This document shows positions 7,457 through 17,703 of a stretch of 64,000 nucleotides of DNA, piece after piece (position 1 is the first letter of the stretch; each line of letters begins with the position of its first letter). The notes below the pieces were generated by a model. The model made no database searches. It saw nothing but the letters and a program-made list of their open reading frames with translations, and had not been told where the DNA came from. Both the position numbers and the translations under genes were made by a program. Source of the stretch: Prodigiosinella aquatilis (GTDB lineage Bacteria > Pseudomonadota > Gammaproteobacteria > Enterobacterales > Enterobacteriaceae); assembly GCA_030388725.1 (NCBI GenBank), contig CP128857.1, forward strand, positions 4,774,001 to 4,838,000, in the 5' to 3' direction.

Positions 7457-10400
7457 TTATTTATCCCCAAGCCCATAACGGAAATAGAGTTGGGCTACTG
7501 TTTCGTTATAACTGCCGTAGGTGTCATATCCCATCTGTCCGCCAATGGTCATCTCTTTGTTAATCCGATAATCCGCCCCGAGATGGGCGTTATAACCAAT
7601 ACCGCTTTTGCTGTCTCCAGAATAATAGGACTCTGTGGCATTAGTGATCTCCAGCGCACTCTGCAAGCCCGGATTATTCGGATAATAGGCGCTGCGATCC
7701 TGAGAGAAGGATTGATAACCGATAGAAACGCCCGCTTTAAGGCTTAAATCATCATATCGCTGACGCCATTCCACCGGAAACGACAGCGATACGTAGTCCT
7801 GTGGACTAAAATAGCCTCCCTGCCCATAACTGTAATAACTGAGGTTATTGGCAAAATTCATCCAGCTCATGCTGATACCGGTTTTCAGCTCATGATTGCG
7901 GTCATGATACGGACGGACATAGACACCGGCATTGGCCATCACACCGGTATTACTTTTTACGTTCTCCCCCATGTAGTCGTAAGCACCGGCACCGCCGTAA
8001 AAGCCCACATCTCCATTATCGTAGCTAAGCAGTACACTGCCGCCGTTCTTGGTAACCTGCCCCCAATGCTTGCCGTTGAATGAATCACGAGCCCCCACAT
8101 AAGACAGCAGGCTGTCGGTCACCGCACGTCGTTCCCCGGTCAACACCAGCGTGAGGTAGTCCGTCAGCTTCGGTGACCACTGCACGCCACCCAATACGGT
8201 ACTCAGATCTTGCCCCAATGGAGTACTGCCCAGATCCAACTTGTATTTTTTGCCGGTCATGGACAAATTCAGCTCTGTACCGGAGGCATGCTGGCTACTA
8301 GGCGATACCTGCGACGTTGCCCCGGAACCAAAACGCCAACTGTTGGTGGCATCCACCGTTCCGGCACTGAGTGTCACCGGCGTCGCGGTAAAATTAATGC
8401 GCGTATCGCCAAACGATCCGCTGGACCAGGTCAGTGGGGCTTTGAACTCTGTCAGCTTGCCCAGGCCCGACTCGCCATCCCGACTCCGCATCTGCACCCC
8501 GGCTTGCAACCAACTGCCGGTGTCATGCTCCAGATCATCCATCATGCGGTTAATCTGATTAAAAGTTTCGACCTGCTGTGAGGTCACTTGCTTATCACCA
8601 GCGGTGGTAATCAGTGCATTGGGATCACTCCCGGCGATCTGCTGCCATGGCATCACGTTACGATAAACGGGCTGAGCGGTAGTACGGCTAGAAACCAACT
8701 CGGTACGATTGATAAATGGATTATCCGTCACACTCAGTCCGCCGATCGCCGGTGCCTTGCCGGGGGCTACGCCTTCCAGTCCCACCGCTTTCGCACGGGC
8801 GGCGCGCAGATAAGCGAGAGCCTGTTCTTTATTGCCCTCGGCATCCGATATTCGGGCCATCAGCAACAGACGGGCTGGCGTCTGTTCACCTTGCAGACCA
8901 TTCGCCAGCGACCGTGCCTCCGCTACATTATTCTGCGCCAGCGCAATATTGATGGCTCCGACTCGCGCATCCTGCTGCGGGGTATCATGGGTCATCAGGA
9001 AAGCATAGACTTCCGCCGCCTCTTTGTTCATCTTGCCAGCTTGATAGAGCCGCGCCATGGCAAACATCAAGTCGATATTCTTTGGCTGCTGTTGCAGAGC
9101 ACGAGCCAGTTTGTCATAGGCCGCAGCATACTGCTTATTCTCCCGCAGGCGGTCCGCATCCTGAATCACAAAGCCAGTATTCAACGCATCCAGTTGCGAC
9201 GCGGTACTGCGTGCCGCCAGTTCTGGTCGGCTAAGCCAGGCTCGCGCTTCATCAGATAATCCCGCCTGATTCAACACGCTGATCTGAGCGGCATAATCCC
9301 CGGCATTCCCCTGAACGCCTCGCTGCATATTATTACGCACCACCGTGACTGCGGTACCGATATCGCCCGCAGCGGCCAGCGACCGTGCCAGATTACCGGC
9401 ATCGACCGGATTCTCTGGTGGCGTCACCGTCAGCGCCCGCAACGTATTGGCAGCGGCAGCGTTTTCACCATCCGACAAGTAAACCTGTGCGGTCGCCATC
9501 TGCAAATTAAAGTTGGCCCGCTGCGCCAGCTCGCGAGTGGCGGTATTCTGACGACGAGCCGGGATCCGCGACAAAAGGAGGCGCACCTGTTGCCAGGCAT
9601 GATTATCACTGGCAAACAGTGCGGCGGCATACAGCTCATCAGCACTGGCATCGGACCGAAATAGCGGCTGCATCAGGGCTGTGGCTGCATTCATATCGCC
9701 TTGCTGATGGTAAATACGCGCCAGGTCGAGCCGTAACCAGCTATTGTGCGGAAAACGCTGGATGCCCTGTTGCAATAACTGTATCGCCTTCGAGGTATTG
9801 CCCGCCGCCAGCGCTTGTTTGGCTTCATTGCGCACCGGATCGCCATTGTCCACCGGGTGAGGCTCGATACTTTTACGCACGCTCGCCGGCAGGGACGCAA
9901 CCAGGGCATTCGCTTCCGCTACGCGATTTTGCTCCCGTAACACATAATAAAGCCCTTCTTTGGCGTTACGGTTATCCGCATTCGTTTGCAGCACGCTGCG
10001 ATAAAGTTGTTCTGCCTGATCCATCTTATTGGTGCGACGCAACACATCAGCGCGGAACAGTTTCGCCGCCACGCCTTTGTCGCCGCTCATCTGAACCAGC
10101 GGCTCACTGAGGGTCAGCGCCTGCGCTGTGTCACCGGTCTTCATCGCCTGCTGAGCTTTGGCCAACTGGGCATAAAACCGGGCATCTTCCGCCTGTTGAT
10201 GACGTTGGGTGCTGTCATTGCCTCCTAACTGGGATGCACGCTCCAGATAAGACGCCGCCGCAGCGAAATCGCCGCGCCGCTGGGCGGTATAACCCATCCC
10301 CGCCAGCGCATCTGGATCTTGTGGGTTAGCTTTGAGTGCCGACTCAAACGCCTTCTGCGCACCAGGTAAATCACTGCTGTTCAACGCCTGGAAACCTTTG

Positions 10401-11218
10401 CCTTTCTCATCACCACCCACATTCTTACGGTAATAATCCATCACCGCATTGTCCTGGGGATGCCGTTGCTGATAGGCCTGGTAGAGCGGCGCATCATCCA
10501 CTCGCGGCTCCAGCCACAGCAACGCCTGACGCATCGCCTGATCGGCCTCTTCGCTGCCGGAAGCCAGTTCACGGAGGCGTGCCAATCCCTCGCGGCGGGT
10601 CGAATCCTGATAGGTCAACGCCTTGGCCAACGCCACTTCCGCCTTGCTATCCTGCGGATGGGACTTTGCAAACTCTCTTAATAAATCAATGGCCTGTGGG
10701 CGAAGCGTTGGATCTCCCGCCATGGTCAGATAATATTCTGCCGCTACACTTGCCGGCGGTTGATTCCCGACAAACAGATTGCGCCAGGTTTGCAGCGATG
10801 CACTAATATTGCCGCTGCGAGCCTGTTGGCGAGCCAGCGCCAGCTGTGCCGGCGGAATAGCCGCCGACTGCCGGGCATTATCCAGCGCCTGCAGGAGCGG
10901 ATTATTAGGCGACACCGTAGTCAGGCGTGCACGCCATTTTGCCGCTTCCGCGTTGTCGCCGCTATTCTGGGCGTATAACGCCATCAGGTAGAGCGCCTGT
11001 GGGTTGTTGGCATCAACCAACAAGATTTTTTGCAGCGCATCACGGGCGAGATCATCATGGGAACGCTGATGCCAATAATCCGCCTGATCAAACAGCGCTT
11101 TCAGCACCGGGTTGGCTTCTGTCGCCAGCGCAGACAACGAAAATGCGCTGGTGACGATGACACTGGTCAAACATAACGCCTGGCGAATTCTGGCTGTTAA
11201 TGTAGTCATCTTCATCAT
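7457..11218 (-). CDS. bcsC: Cellulose export outer-membrane protein BcsC (TPR plus beta-barrel)
   Basis: BcsC carries the glucan across the periplasm and outer membrane. From 11218 the protein has 1253 aa, starting with a signal peptide (MMKMTTLTARIRQ...SAFSLSALA). Roughly residues 30-900 are tetratricopeptide repeats (for example NPQDPDALAGMGYTAQRRGDFAAAASYLERA). The C-terminal 350 or so residues form the BcsC barrel domain, ending in the aromatic-rich strand AQLYFRYGLGDK. An open frame continues to 11254, overlapping bcsB by 20 bases, and neither start has a strong ribosome site, so the start is uncertain by up to 12 codons. It lies between bcsB and bcsD. Confidence 0.93.
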   Translation of the reverse strand: MMKMTTLTARIRQALCLTSVIVTSAFSLSALATEANPVLKALFDQADYWHQRSHDDLARDALQKILLVDANNPQALYLMALYAQNSGDNAEAAKWRARLTTVSPNNPLLQALDNARQSAAIPPAQLALARQQARSGNISASLQTWRNLFVGNQPPASVAAEYYLTMAGDPTLRPQAIDLLREFAKSHPQDSKAEVALAKALTYQDSTRREGLARLRELASGSEEADQAMRQALLWLEPRVDDAPLYQAYQQRHPQDNAVMDYYRKNVGGDEKGKGFQALNSSDLPGAQKAFESALKANPQDPDALAGMGYTAQRRGDFAAAASYLERASQLGGNDSTQRHQQAEDARFYAQLAKAQQAMKTGDTAQALTLSEPLVQMSGDKGVAAKLFRADVLRRTNKMDQAEQLYRSVLQTNADNRNAKEGLYYVLREQNRVAEANALVASLPASVRKSIEPHPVDNGDPVRNEAKQALAAGNTSKAIQLLQQGIQRFPHNSWLRLDLARIYHQQGDMNAATALMQPLFRSDASADELYAAALFASDNHAWQQVRLLLSRIPARRQNTATRELAQRANFNLQMATAQVYLSDGENAAAANTLRALTVTPPENPVDAGNLARSLAAAGDIGTAVTVVRNNMQRGVQGNAGDYAAQISVLNQAGLSDEARAWLSRPELAARSTASQLDALNTGFVIQDADRLRENKQYAAAYDKLARALQQQPKNIDLMFAMARLYQAGKMNKEAAEVYAFLMTHDTPQQDARVGAINIALAQNNVAEARSLANGLQGEQTPARLLLMARISDAEGNKEQALAYLRAARAKAVGLEGVAPGKAPAIGGLSVTDNPFINRTELVSSRTTAQPVYRNVMPWQQIAGSDPNALITTAGDKQVTSQQVETFNQINRMMDDLEHDTGSWLQAGVQMRSRDGESGLGKLTEFKAPLTWSSGSFGDTRINFTATPVTLSAGTVDATNSWRFGSGATSQVSPSSQHASGTELNLSMTGKKYKLDLGSTPLGQDLSTVLGGVQWSPKLTDYLTLVLTGERRAVTDSLLSYVGARDSFNGKHWGQVTKNGGSVLLSYDNGDVGFYGGAGAYDYMGENVKSNTGVMANAGVYVRPYHDRNHELKTGISMSWMNFANNLSYYSYGQGGYFSPQDYVSLSFPVEWRQRYDDLSLKAGVSIGYQSFSQDRSAYYPNNPGLQSALEITNATESYYSGDSKSGIGYNAHLGADYRINKEMTIGGQMGYDTYGSYNETVAQLYFRYGLGDK

Positions 11219-11234
11219 GGTGGCTCGCTTATTC

Positions 11235-13700
11235 TTATTTTGTGTCCGAATCATGCCGGGAAGACATCCTTTTTTCCGCCTGTCGTTTCAATACGCCGGT
11301 CAGTCCCACTCCCAGTATTGTGGCCAGTAACAGCCCCAGCACGGCTAACAAGGCAGAATGCTGGCTGGCGTACCAGACAAGCATCAGATACCAGGGCATT
11401 TCACCACGAGGAAACTGTGGACCGACCCGGAAACTGCGCGCACCATTTTCATCTGTGATAATGGTGGTATCACCACGGATCGCCGCATTAATATGGGAAG
11501 TATTCAGATCGCCATAGAGCTTCAGTAATTGTTCGTCACTGCTGCCGGTAGCCATCACCACTACACGTTTAGGGTTCCACGGTGAGCGATAACTGATAAA
11601 ACCTCGCCAGTCGCCGTTAGACGAAAAATAGCGATCCGCCTCCATTGATGTACGTCCCCAATCGCCGCTCAACAAGTTACGCAGATGTTCCCAGACATTC
11701 GGCGTACTGACACCCAGCGTATGTCCATTGGCGTTGTAGGGGGAGTCGGCCAGCATCTGCTGATTAAACCCGGTCTGCTGAAGTGAACTCACGGCCAGCA
11801 CATCACTGTTGTCGAGCTTTTGGCGCTCGACTGCAGAAGCCGGCATACCAAACATCACATGATTATGGTTAAGACTGACACCGGTGGAATCACCAGCGCG
11901 ACCAGCCAGATCCAGCAACAGGCTGATTTCCACATTGGAAGGTGCCTTCGGCAACATCATCACCGTCTGGGCATAGTCGGCCAGGCGGGAGAACGGATAA
12001 GCGGCACCAATGAAATAAGACAGATTCGGCAACATCGTGAAATGACGAGTCTTGGTCAGATCGATGAAAGAACTGTCAATAATCTGGCTTTTGATGTTGT
12101 TGCTCAACAGCACACCACAGGGTGCATCCGCTTTAGCGTGAATATTGAAATAAAGCTGGAACTGGTTGTAGCCGTAAATCAGATAAGGATCGATCTTCAG
12201 CGTATAGCTCTCCTGACGGATATCCCCACCCAGTTTCTGCCAGAGATGCTGCAACAGGCCGGTTTTATCCACCGTCAGATTACGCAGAAACGTGCCATTG
12301 AGCATCACATTCAGGAACGAATGATCTTCATCAATCCAGCTTTCCGCAGGAAAACGGTAATTCAGTTGTACCGGGATAGTTTGCCCATCCCACAAGAACA
12401 GATCGGGTGCCGCCCGGAAATTAATGTGCAGCGCGTCATGCCACATACCACTGACGGTCATACTCTGATCTTTACGCAGCAGATCTCGCAACCGCACGGG
12501 GTGATCGGTAGTGATCCAACGTGGCGCATCGTATGCTTTGCGTAACGGAATTATTTGCGGTGTCACCGTCAACGATGATCCATCACCGGTCAGCGGTTGG
12601 CTCACCAGACGATAAGCCGCTTGCCGCAGTTGCGCTTCGTCCTTGCCGATCACCAGCATCAGCTTGTAAACCGGGTTAACCGGATTATTGATCAACTATA
12701 GTGTAGGACTGGTTACCTGCGGCAGGGCCAACGTTCCTATGCGTTCACCTGGCAGACCAAAGACAATACCGTTTTTCTGCGGCAGTGAGTCCCGCAACAC
12801 CGGAAATGTCACCTTACGACCATCCATCTTCATACCCAGCCAAGATGCCACCAATGCCGCCGCACTCACCTGTGCTGGCGTCACCGCTGCTGGAAATACC
12901 ATCGATACGGTGGCAGGCGTCATTTGTAATGGATCAATAAAAGGTTGTGGGAAATGCGATATATGCGTACCGAGGTCCAGTTGTTGGCCTTCCAACTGTA
13001 GCCGGGTAGATGACAAAATAGTCAGATTGTAGCGTGTCACACTATCACGTTCACATTGCAGGCGATCCGCACCATCAATCCGAAAGCTGAGGTTATTGTT
13101 AGACACTATCATCTCTGGCGGAATATCCAGCTGATAGTTGGCCATTTCACCAGCAGCGACGTCCAGCGGCACAGATCCTAATGGCTGGCCATTAAGCATC
13201 AATTGTATCGATGTATTGAGCTTGGCCAATTCGGGTGACACCCGTAGGGCAAGGTCGAGACGTGCATTGGTCACAATGTGATCACCCGGTAATGTAAAAA
13301 TAATCCCGGCCTGGGTCTGACCACCCTCCAGGGTAATTCCCTGAGGCTGCCCCATTTGTGCCACAGTGATGCTACTGGATAACGGCTGGTAACCTGGACT
13401 GACGGTGTCAGCCGTACTACCTACGGCGTTGACGATAGAGGGCAACCAGGGAACTGCCACGCCGGATGAGTGTTTTGACGATGCGTCAGGCGTTGGTTGT
13501 TGCGATAACAACTGGTCTGGCACGGCAGCAGATGGGGCGGTGCTCAATGTGGTCGGATGCGAACGGTCACCTCCAGGGCTGAGTGTCGCCGGCACAGCAG
13601 CATCCTGCGTGTCTGCGGCAGCCGCTTCCTCGTTACCCGCCAGTACCAGAGTACCGCTCATACAAATCAGGAGAATAACCTTAAGAAAACGTGGCGTCAT
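11235..13700 (-). pseudogene. bcsB: bcsB, cellulose synthase periplasmic subunit, interrupted by one in-frame amber codon
   Basis: BcsB is the periplasmic, membrane-anchored partner that activates BcsA and guides the chain. The frame 13700 to 11235 is one continuous reading frame apart from a TAG at 12698-12696 (codon 335). The N-terminal part has a signal peptide and ends LALPQVTSPTL. The very next codon continues as LINNPVNPVYKLMLVIGKDEAQLRQAAYRL, the usual BcsB sequence, through to a C-terminal membrane helix (ALLAVLGLLLATILGVGL) and RHDSDTK. Without the stop it would be 821 aa, normal for the family. The downstream half could only start at TTG 12695, without a ribosome site. It is either a nonsense mutation (for example CAG to TAG) or a sequence error. 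It overlaps bcsA by 4 bases. Confidence 0.9.
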
Positions 13701-15817
13701 ACCGACATATCCTCCCCTTTGTCCAGCGATTCATCCGGTGATGAGCTTGGTCGAGCAGCTTTACTACCCACGCTTTTTAGGGTCAGCCAGAAGAAGCTAA
13801 TTACAGTGCTCACTACCATCCACAGGGAATGCAGTGGTCGGTCTTGCGGCCAGGGAGGGTTAATCCACGCATCAGCTCGTGCCAGTACCACTCGTACCAG
13901 CGCTCGGCGCTGGGCCAGCGGGATATCATCAAAATACAAACGAATGGTGTCATCGTCAGCCGCAACAAACTGCACCGCCAGACAAATTTCCTTGGGCTCA
14001 ACCAACAATCCAATGGCTTCTATTTCGTCATGTTCATGGCGCTGATCCGGTGCCTTGATCTGGGCTCCGCCCATTGAGAGATTGATGGTGCTACTACGGG
14101 AAACCACTCCGCTGGCGTAGTAAATCATGACCGGCATATCGATATCGATACGAATGGTTTTGCGAACCTGCCTTGTCTCACGGGCCACAGCAATAGCCGC
14201 CAGCAATGTCAACAGACTGAACATCCCCCACGCAACATTCAACAGCGCCACATAAGGGTCAATATTGAAGTAATTATGGGCAAAAATACGCACCAGATTT
14301 ATGCTCACACCAATAGCCAGCAGGATCGTGGCGACAATATGTGGACGTACAATGCGAAAATCAAAAAAGCCGTCATTCAACAGCCCTCCCTTGTCGGTGA
14401 CATTAAATTTGCCGCGTTTTGGTGCAAACAAGGTCACAAACGTAGGGATCACCAAATGAAACGCCATCACCGTTTCATAGATTTCGCCCCAAAAGCTATA
14501 GCGGAAACGCCCATTCATCCGTGAATTTATATACAGGGACATCACTAAGTGCGGTAGGGCATAAGCGAAGATCATCGATGCCGAAGAGTGAATAATATTG
14601 AGATTAAACAATAAATAAGCCAGCGGTGCAGTCAGGAATACTACCCGTGGCAGGCCAAACTGAAAATGCAGCATGGCATTGAGATAGCACAATCGCTGCT
14701 GCCACGTCAGCCCGCGTCCAAATAATGGGTTATCAAGGCGGAAAATCTGCGTCATGCCGCGTGCCCAGCGGGTACGCTGAATCACATGCAATACCAACCG
14801 CTCAGTAGCCAATCCGGCAGCCAGAGGCATACTCAGAAAGGCAGATTTCCATCCCCGGCGCTGCATTTTCATGGCGGTATGCGCGTCTTCCGTCACGGTT
14901 TCCACCGCAAACCCGCCGACTTCCTCTAGCGCCGAACGGCGCATAACCGCACAGGAACCGCAGAAAAAAGTCGCATTCCAGGTGTCATTCCCTTTCTGTA
15001 CCGGACCATAGAACAATTCACCTTCACTCGGTATCCGCTGGGCAGCCTTCAGGTTGCGTTCAAATGGATCCGGTGAATAAAAGTAGTGTGGCGTTTGCAG
15101 CAACGCCAGTTTTGGATCAGACAGGAACGGCCCAACGGTTGCCTGTAAAAAAATACGCTTAGCGACATGGTCACAATCAAACACGCAGATCAGCTCCCCT
15201 TGGGTAAGCGTCATCGCATGGTTAAGATTCCCGGCCTTGGCATGGATATTATTGTCACGGGTGATATAGCCAACACCCGCGTGTGCCGCAAATACGGCAA
15301 ACTCACTGCGTTTTCCGTCATCCAGCAGATAAATCTTCATTTTATCGCGTGGATAATCAATACATTGTGCCGCCAGCACTGTATCCTGCACCACATCCAG
15401 GCTTTCGTTATAGGTGGGGATATAAATATCTACCGTGGGCCACAGACGCATATCATCGGGTAGTGGCTCGATGGTGCGCTCCAACGGCCAAAGGGTCTGT
15501 AAAAAACCCAGCAACAAAACAACCAAGACATAAAGTTCTGAAGCAAATAATCCGATACCCAGAATGGCTTCAAGATCAGAATTAAAATACAGTGTTCCCG
15601 TGGCTCGCCAATACATATATCGTATTGACATTAACGCCGACAGAATAACTAATATGACCGTAACATGACGTTGTTTATTACATCCCAGCAAAAACATCAT
15701 GGCAATGCTTATCAAGCCAAATATATATTGTTTTTGGCTGTCCATCGGGGTAATGATAATCATTACCGCAACTGGCAGAAAGATCAGTAGCAGCAGATAA
15801 AATAGAATCTTTTTCAT
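13697..15817 (-). CDS. bcsA: Cellulose synthase catalytic subunit BcsA (UDP-forming, GT2 with PilZ)
   Basis: An inner-membrane processive glycosyltransferase that polymerises UDP-glucose and is activated by c-di-GMP. Its 706 aa show N-terminal membrane helices, then the GT2 motifs LLDDG (D166, D167), DCD (214-216), TED (309-311) and QRTRW (347-351), the gating loop FNVTDKGG (471-478) and more helices. The C-terminal PilZ domain has RKTIR (552-556) and NLSMGG (579-584); the second motif has N where D is commoner, a known permitted variant. The start has GGGATAA upstream. It overlaps bcsB and follows bcsQ by about 90 bases. It appears intact, although its partner bcsB is interrupted. Confidence 0.96.
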   Translation of the reverse strand: MKKILFYLLLLIFLPVAVMIIITPMDSQKQYIFGLISIAMMFLLGCNKQRHVTVILVILSALMSIRYMYWRATGTLYFNSDLEAILGIGLFASELYVLVVLLLGFLQTLWPLERTIEPLPDDMRLWPTVDIYIPTYNESLDVVQDTVLAAQCIDYPRDKMKIYLLDDGKRSEFAVFAAHAGVGYITRDNNIHAKAGNLNHAMTLTQGELICVFDCDHVAKRIFLQATVGPFLSDPKLALLQTPHYFYSPDPFERNLKAAQRIPSEGELFYGPVQKGNDTWNATFFCGSCAVMRRSALEEVGGFAVETVTEDAHTAMKMQRRGWKSAFLSMPLAAGLATERLVLHVIQRTRWARGMTQIFRLDNPLFGRGLTWQQRLCYLNAMLHFQFGLPRVVFLTAPLAYLLFNLNIIHSSASMIFAYALPHLVMSLYINSRMNGRFRYSFWGEIYETVMAFHLVIPTFVTLFAPKRGKFNVTDKGGLLNDGFFDFRIVRPHIVATILLAIGVSINLVRIFAHNYFNIDPYVALLNVAWGMFSLLTLLAAIAVARETRQVRKTIRIDIDMPVMIYYASGVVSRSSTINLSMGGAQIKAPDQRHEHDEIEAIGLLVEPKEICLAVQFVAADDDTIRLYFDDIPLAQRRALVRVVLARADAWINPPWPQDRPLHSLWMVVSTVISFFWLTLKSVGSKAARPSSSPDESLDKGEDMSV

Positions 15818-15905
15818 TGATTATCCCGTGCTGTGCGATGAAAAAAGGCCATACAAAGCCCCCTTTTGCCATAATTGGCAGGGGGCATATTAATTTCTTA
15901 TTTAA

Positions 15906-16703
15906 TTAAGGTATTTGTATATCGGTATGGACTTCGCCATTACCAATTCTTATATTTAATAGGCCAGCCACACGTTTTCCAATCAATTCAATATCGAAAG
16001 CCGCAGCCGAAACGGGGCTGGCATCAAAAATAGAGCACTGGGACGCATTTGCTTCAACTACGTTTTCATCGCGATGTATATTACCAAGCAATTTATCGGC
16101 CATACGCTGTTCCACAACAGCACTTACCTGACTACTGATTGAACGGCGGTTGTCCACCTGATTAAGCAACAGGTAATAACCTTTCTTGTAATTCAAGGAC
16201 TGACCAATCATTTTGTTATCGTCAATACATGGTATCAGTGAAAGCGACGCAGTATCTGCCATCATCACCACCAGATGCAGGTCCGCCAGGTTTGTCATAG
16301 CTTTCAGTGCAGCGCTGGCGCCAGGTGGAAAATCAGCGATAATGACCATGCCGGGATAATTCAATAATGAGTTCAGACCGCGCTGTAAAAACTGGGGATC
16401 CGTTTCCAGATTGTGTTCGAAAGCGAGACGCTGAGATTCTGTGACACTACCGTATGGCAACACAAAGATATTATCCTTGGTGTTCAGTATTGAGTGTCCC
16501 CAGTCTGCGACCTCACCAGACTTTGCCACATAACCACGCTCATCAGAAACAGGCACACCAAAGTGCAGACGCAATGCATTTTGTACGTCGAAATCGATCG
16601 CCAGAACTTTACTTCCACTTCGGGCCAGCGAGTATGCCAGATTGGCAGCCATGGTTGTTTTACCCACGCCCCCCTTTGGCGAACAAACACAAACTAATGG
16701 CAT
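15906..16703 (-). CDS. bcsQ: BcsQ, ParA/MinD-like ATPase of the cellulose operon
   Basis: The protein is 265 aa and begins MPLVCVCSPKGGVGKTTMAANLAYSLAR, which holds the deviant Walker A motif (KGGVGKTT) of ParA/MinD ATPases. It also has VLAIDFDVQNALRLHFG and IIADFPPGASAA (Walker A' and B regions). BcsQ helps place the cellulose machine at the cell pole and is required for cellulose synthesis in some enterobacteria. It overlaps the bcsO end by 10 bases, so it is likely co-translated, and is followed by bcsA. Confidence 0.92.
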   Translation of the reverse strand: MPLVCVCSPKGGVGKTTMAANLAYSLARSGSKVLAIDFDVQNALRLHFGVPVSDERGYVAKSGEVADWGHSILNTKDNIFVLPYGSVTESQRLAFEHNLETDPQFLQRGLNSLLNYPGMVIIADFPPGASAALKAMTNLADLHLVVMMADTASLSLIPCIDDNKMIGQSLNYKKGYYLLLNQVDNRRSISSQVSAVVEQRMADKLLGNIHRDENVVEANASQCSIFDASPVSAAAFDIELIGKRVAGLLNIRIGNGEVHTDIQIP

Positions 16704-17245
16704 GATGCGATTTTCTCCAGCAAAGGTTTAAGCAACATGGCCTTTGATGAAGGCTGAGATTGATGGTCATTCTGGGCACGAACAGTGAACAAATGCCGGA
16801 AGCGATCAGCGTCAGGCGTCGCCTGAACGGGTGCATCGACACTGCCGGGAGAGGTTTTCACAACAGAATCGGCAGGTACAATATCTACAACGCGTTTGTT
16901 TGCCATGCCGGTAGCAGGTGATGGTTTAGTTTGCGGTAACATCGCCGCGATGGAATGGATAAGGGAACGATGTTCATCAGATATTGGGGGCTCCACCCTC
17001 TTGACTGGGCTGAAGACTTTCGTTGATACAGAAAGTATATCTGCCCCGATAAACATGGGCTGGGTGATATTTATCAGTTGATCAGGCAATGATGCATCTT
17101 CATTTTTCTGGCTACCCAAGAAGTGTTTTATAATAGGCCAACCTGAAGCTTCTGACTGAAATAACGGCCTGGTAATTTCCTTGAAATTAATATCTTTTAT
17201 CTGAGCTTTATCCTTAAAGCGCTGCATATCATCATAGCTTTTCAT
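16694..17245 (-). CDS. bcsO: BcsO, cellulose biosynthesis accessory protein
   Basis: The protein is 183 aa and begins MKSYDDMQRFKDKAQIKDINFKEI, typical of the BcsO family found upstream of bcsQ in enterobacterial type I bcs operons. There is no signal peptide or membrane helix. The middle and C-terminal parts are Pro/Ser/Ala-rich and look flexible (PQTKPSPATG, SPGSVDAPVQATPDADRFRHLF). No enzymatic motif is visible and its molecular role is not known to me. It is the first gene of the operon, with AGGGG upstream of the ATG. Confidence 0.82.
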   Translation of the reverse strand: MKSYDDMQRFKDKAQIKDINFKEITRPLFQSEASGWPIIKHFLGSQKNEDASLPDQLINITQPMFIGADILSVSTKVFSPVKRVEPPISDEHRSLIHSIAAMLPQTKPSPATGMANKRVVDIVPADSVVKTSPGSVDAPVQATPDADRFRHLFTVRAQNDHQSQPSSKAMLLKPLLEKIASCH

Positions 17246-17703
17246 CTGATCTATATTCCCCTGGAAGGGTAGTTGATTAGCACTACGTTGCAGAGCAAAA
17301 AATAGTTGCCTAAGAACATTCTTATACCGAGATTTATGATAAAGGTAAATTCTTTAACTAAAATAATTGAATATTCTGTTGGTAACAAAATATTTCTTAG
17401 CGCAAAAAAGGGGATAAATAAAACAAAACATCAGACTTAAAATTACAATATGACAATAAAAATAATGTTTAGATATTCTAATAAATAAAAGCAGAAAGTC
17501 AGAAATACTCTGAAATAGTTATCATAAGTTTTCGGAAACCTGACGATATATAATATGGGCTACTGAAATATAGAGATTAGTTTAATGTGGCTAATGAATA
17601 ATTTTAATCAATTAAAATAATACACCGGTATTCGTCAGCGGCAAATAGGGCATTCCAGAATGCTTTGCCGGGAATGTGCCTCCCCGGCCGATGATACCAA
17701 GAC
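17246..17703. other. AT-rich promoter region upstream of bcsO (458 bp)
   Basis: There is no gene. The stretch 17280-17620 is strongly AT-rich and should carry the promoter of the cellulose operon (minus strand). Near 17650-17690 two small inverted repeats (GCATTC/GAATGC and GCCGGG/CCCGGC) follow the eamA stop on the minus strand and may stop its transcription, although no clear U-run follows. Confidence 0.45.

Noticed and set aside
8588..9259. 223-aa plus-strand open frame inside bcsC
   Set aside because: Antisense shadow of bcsC; composition follows the codon pattern of the opposite strand.
11235..12695. A separate 486-aa gene starting at TTG
   Set aside because: It is the direct in-frame continuation of bcsB after the amber codon, has no ribosome site, and its first residues belong inside BcsB.
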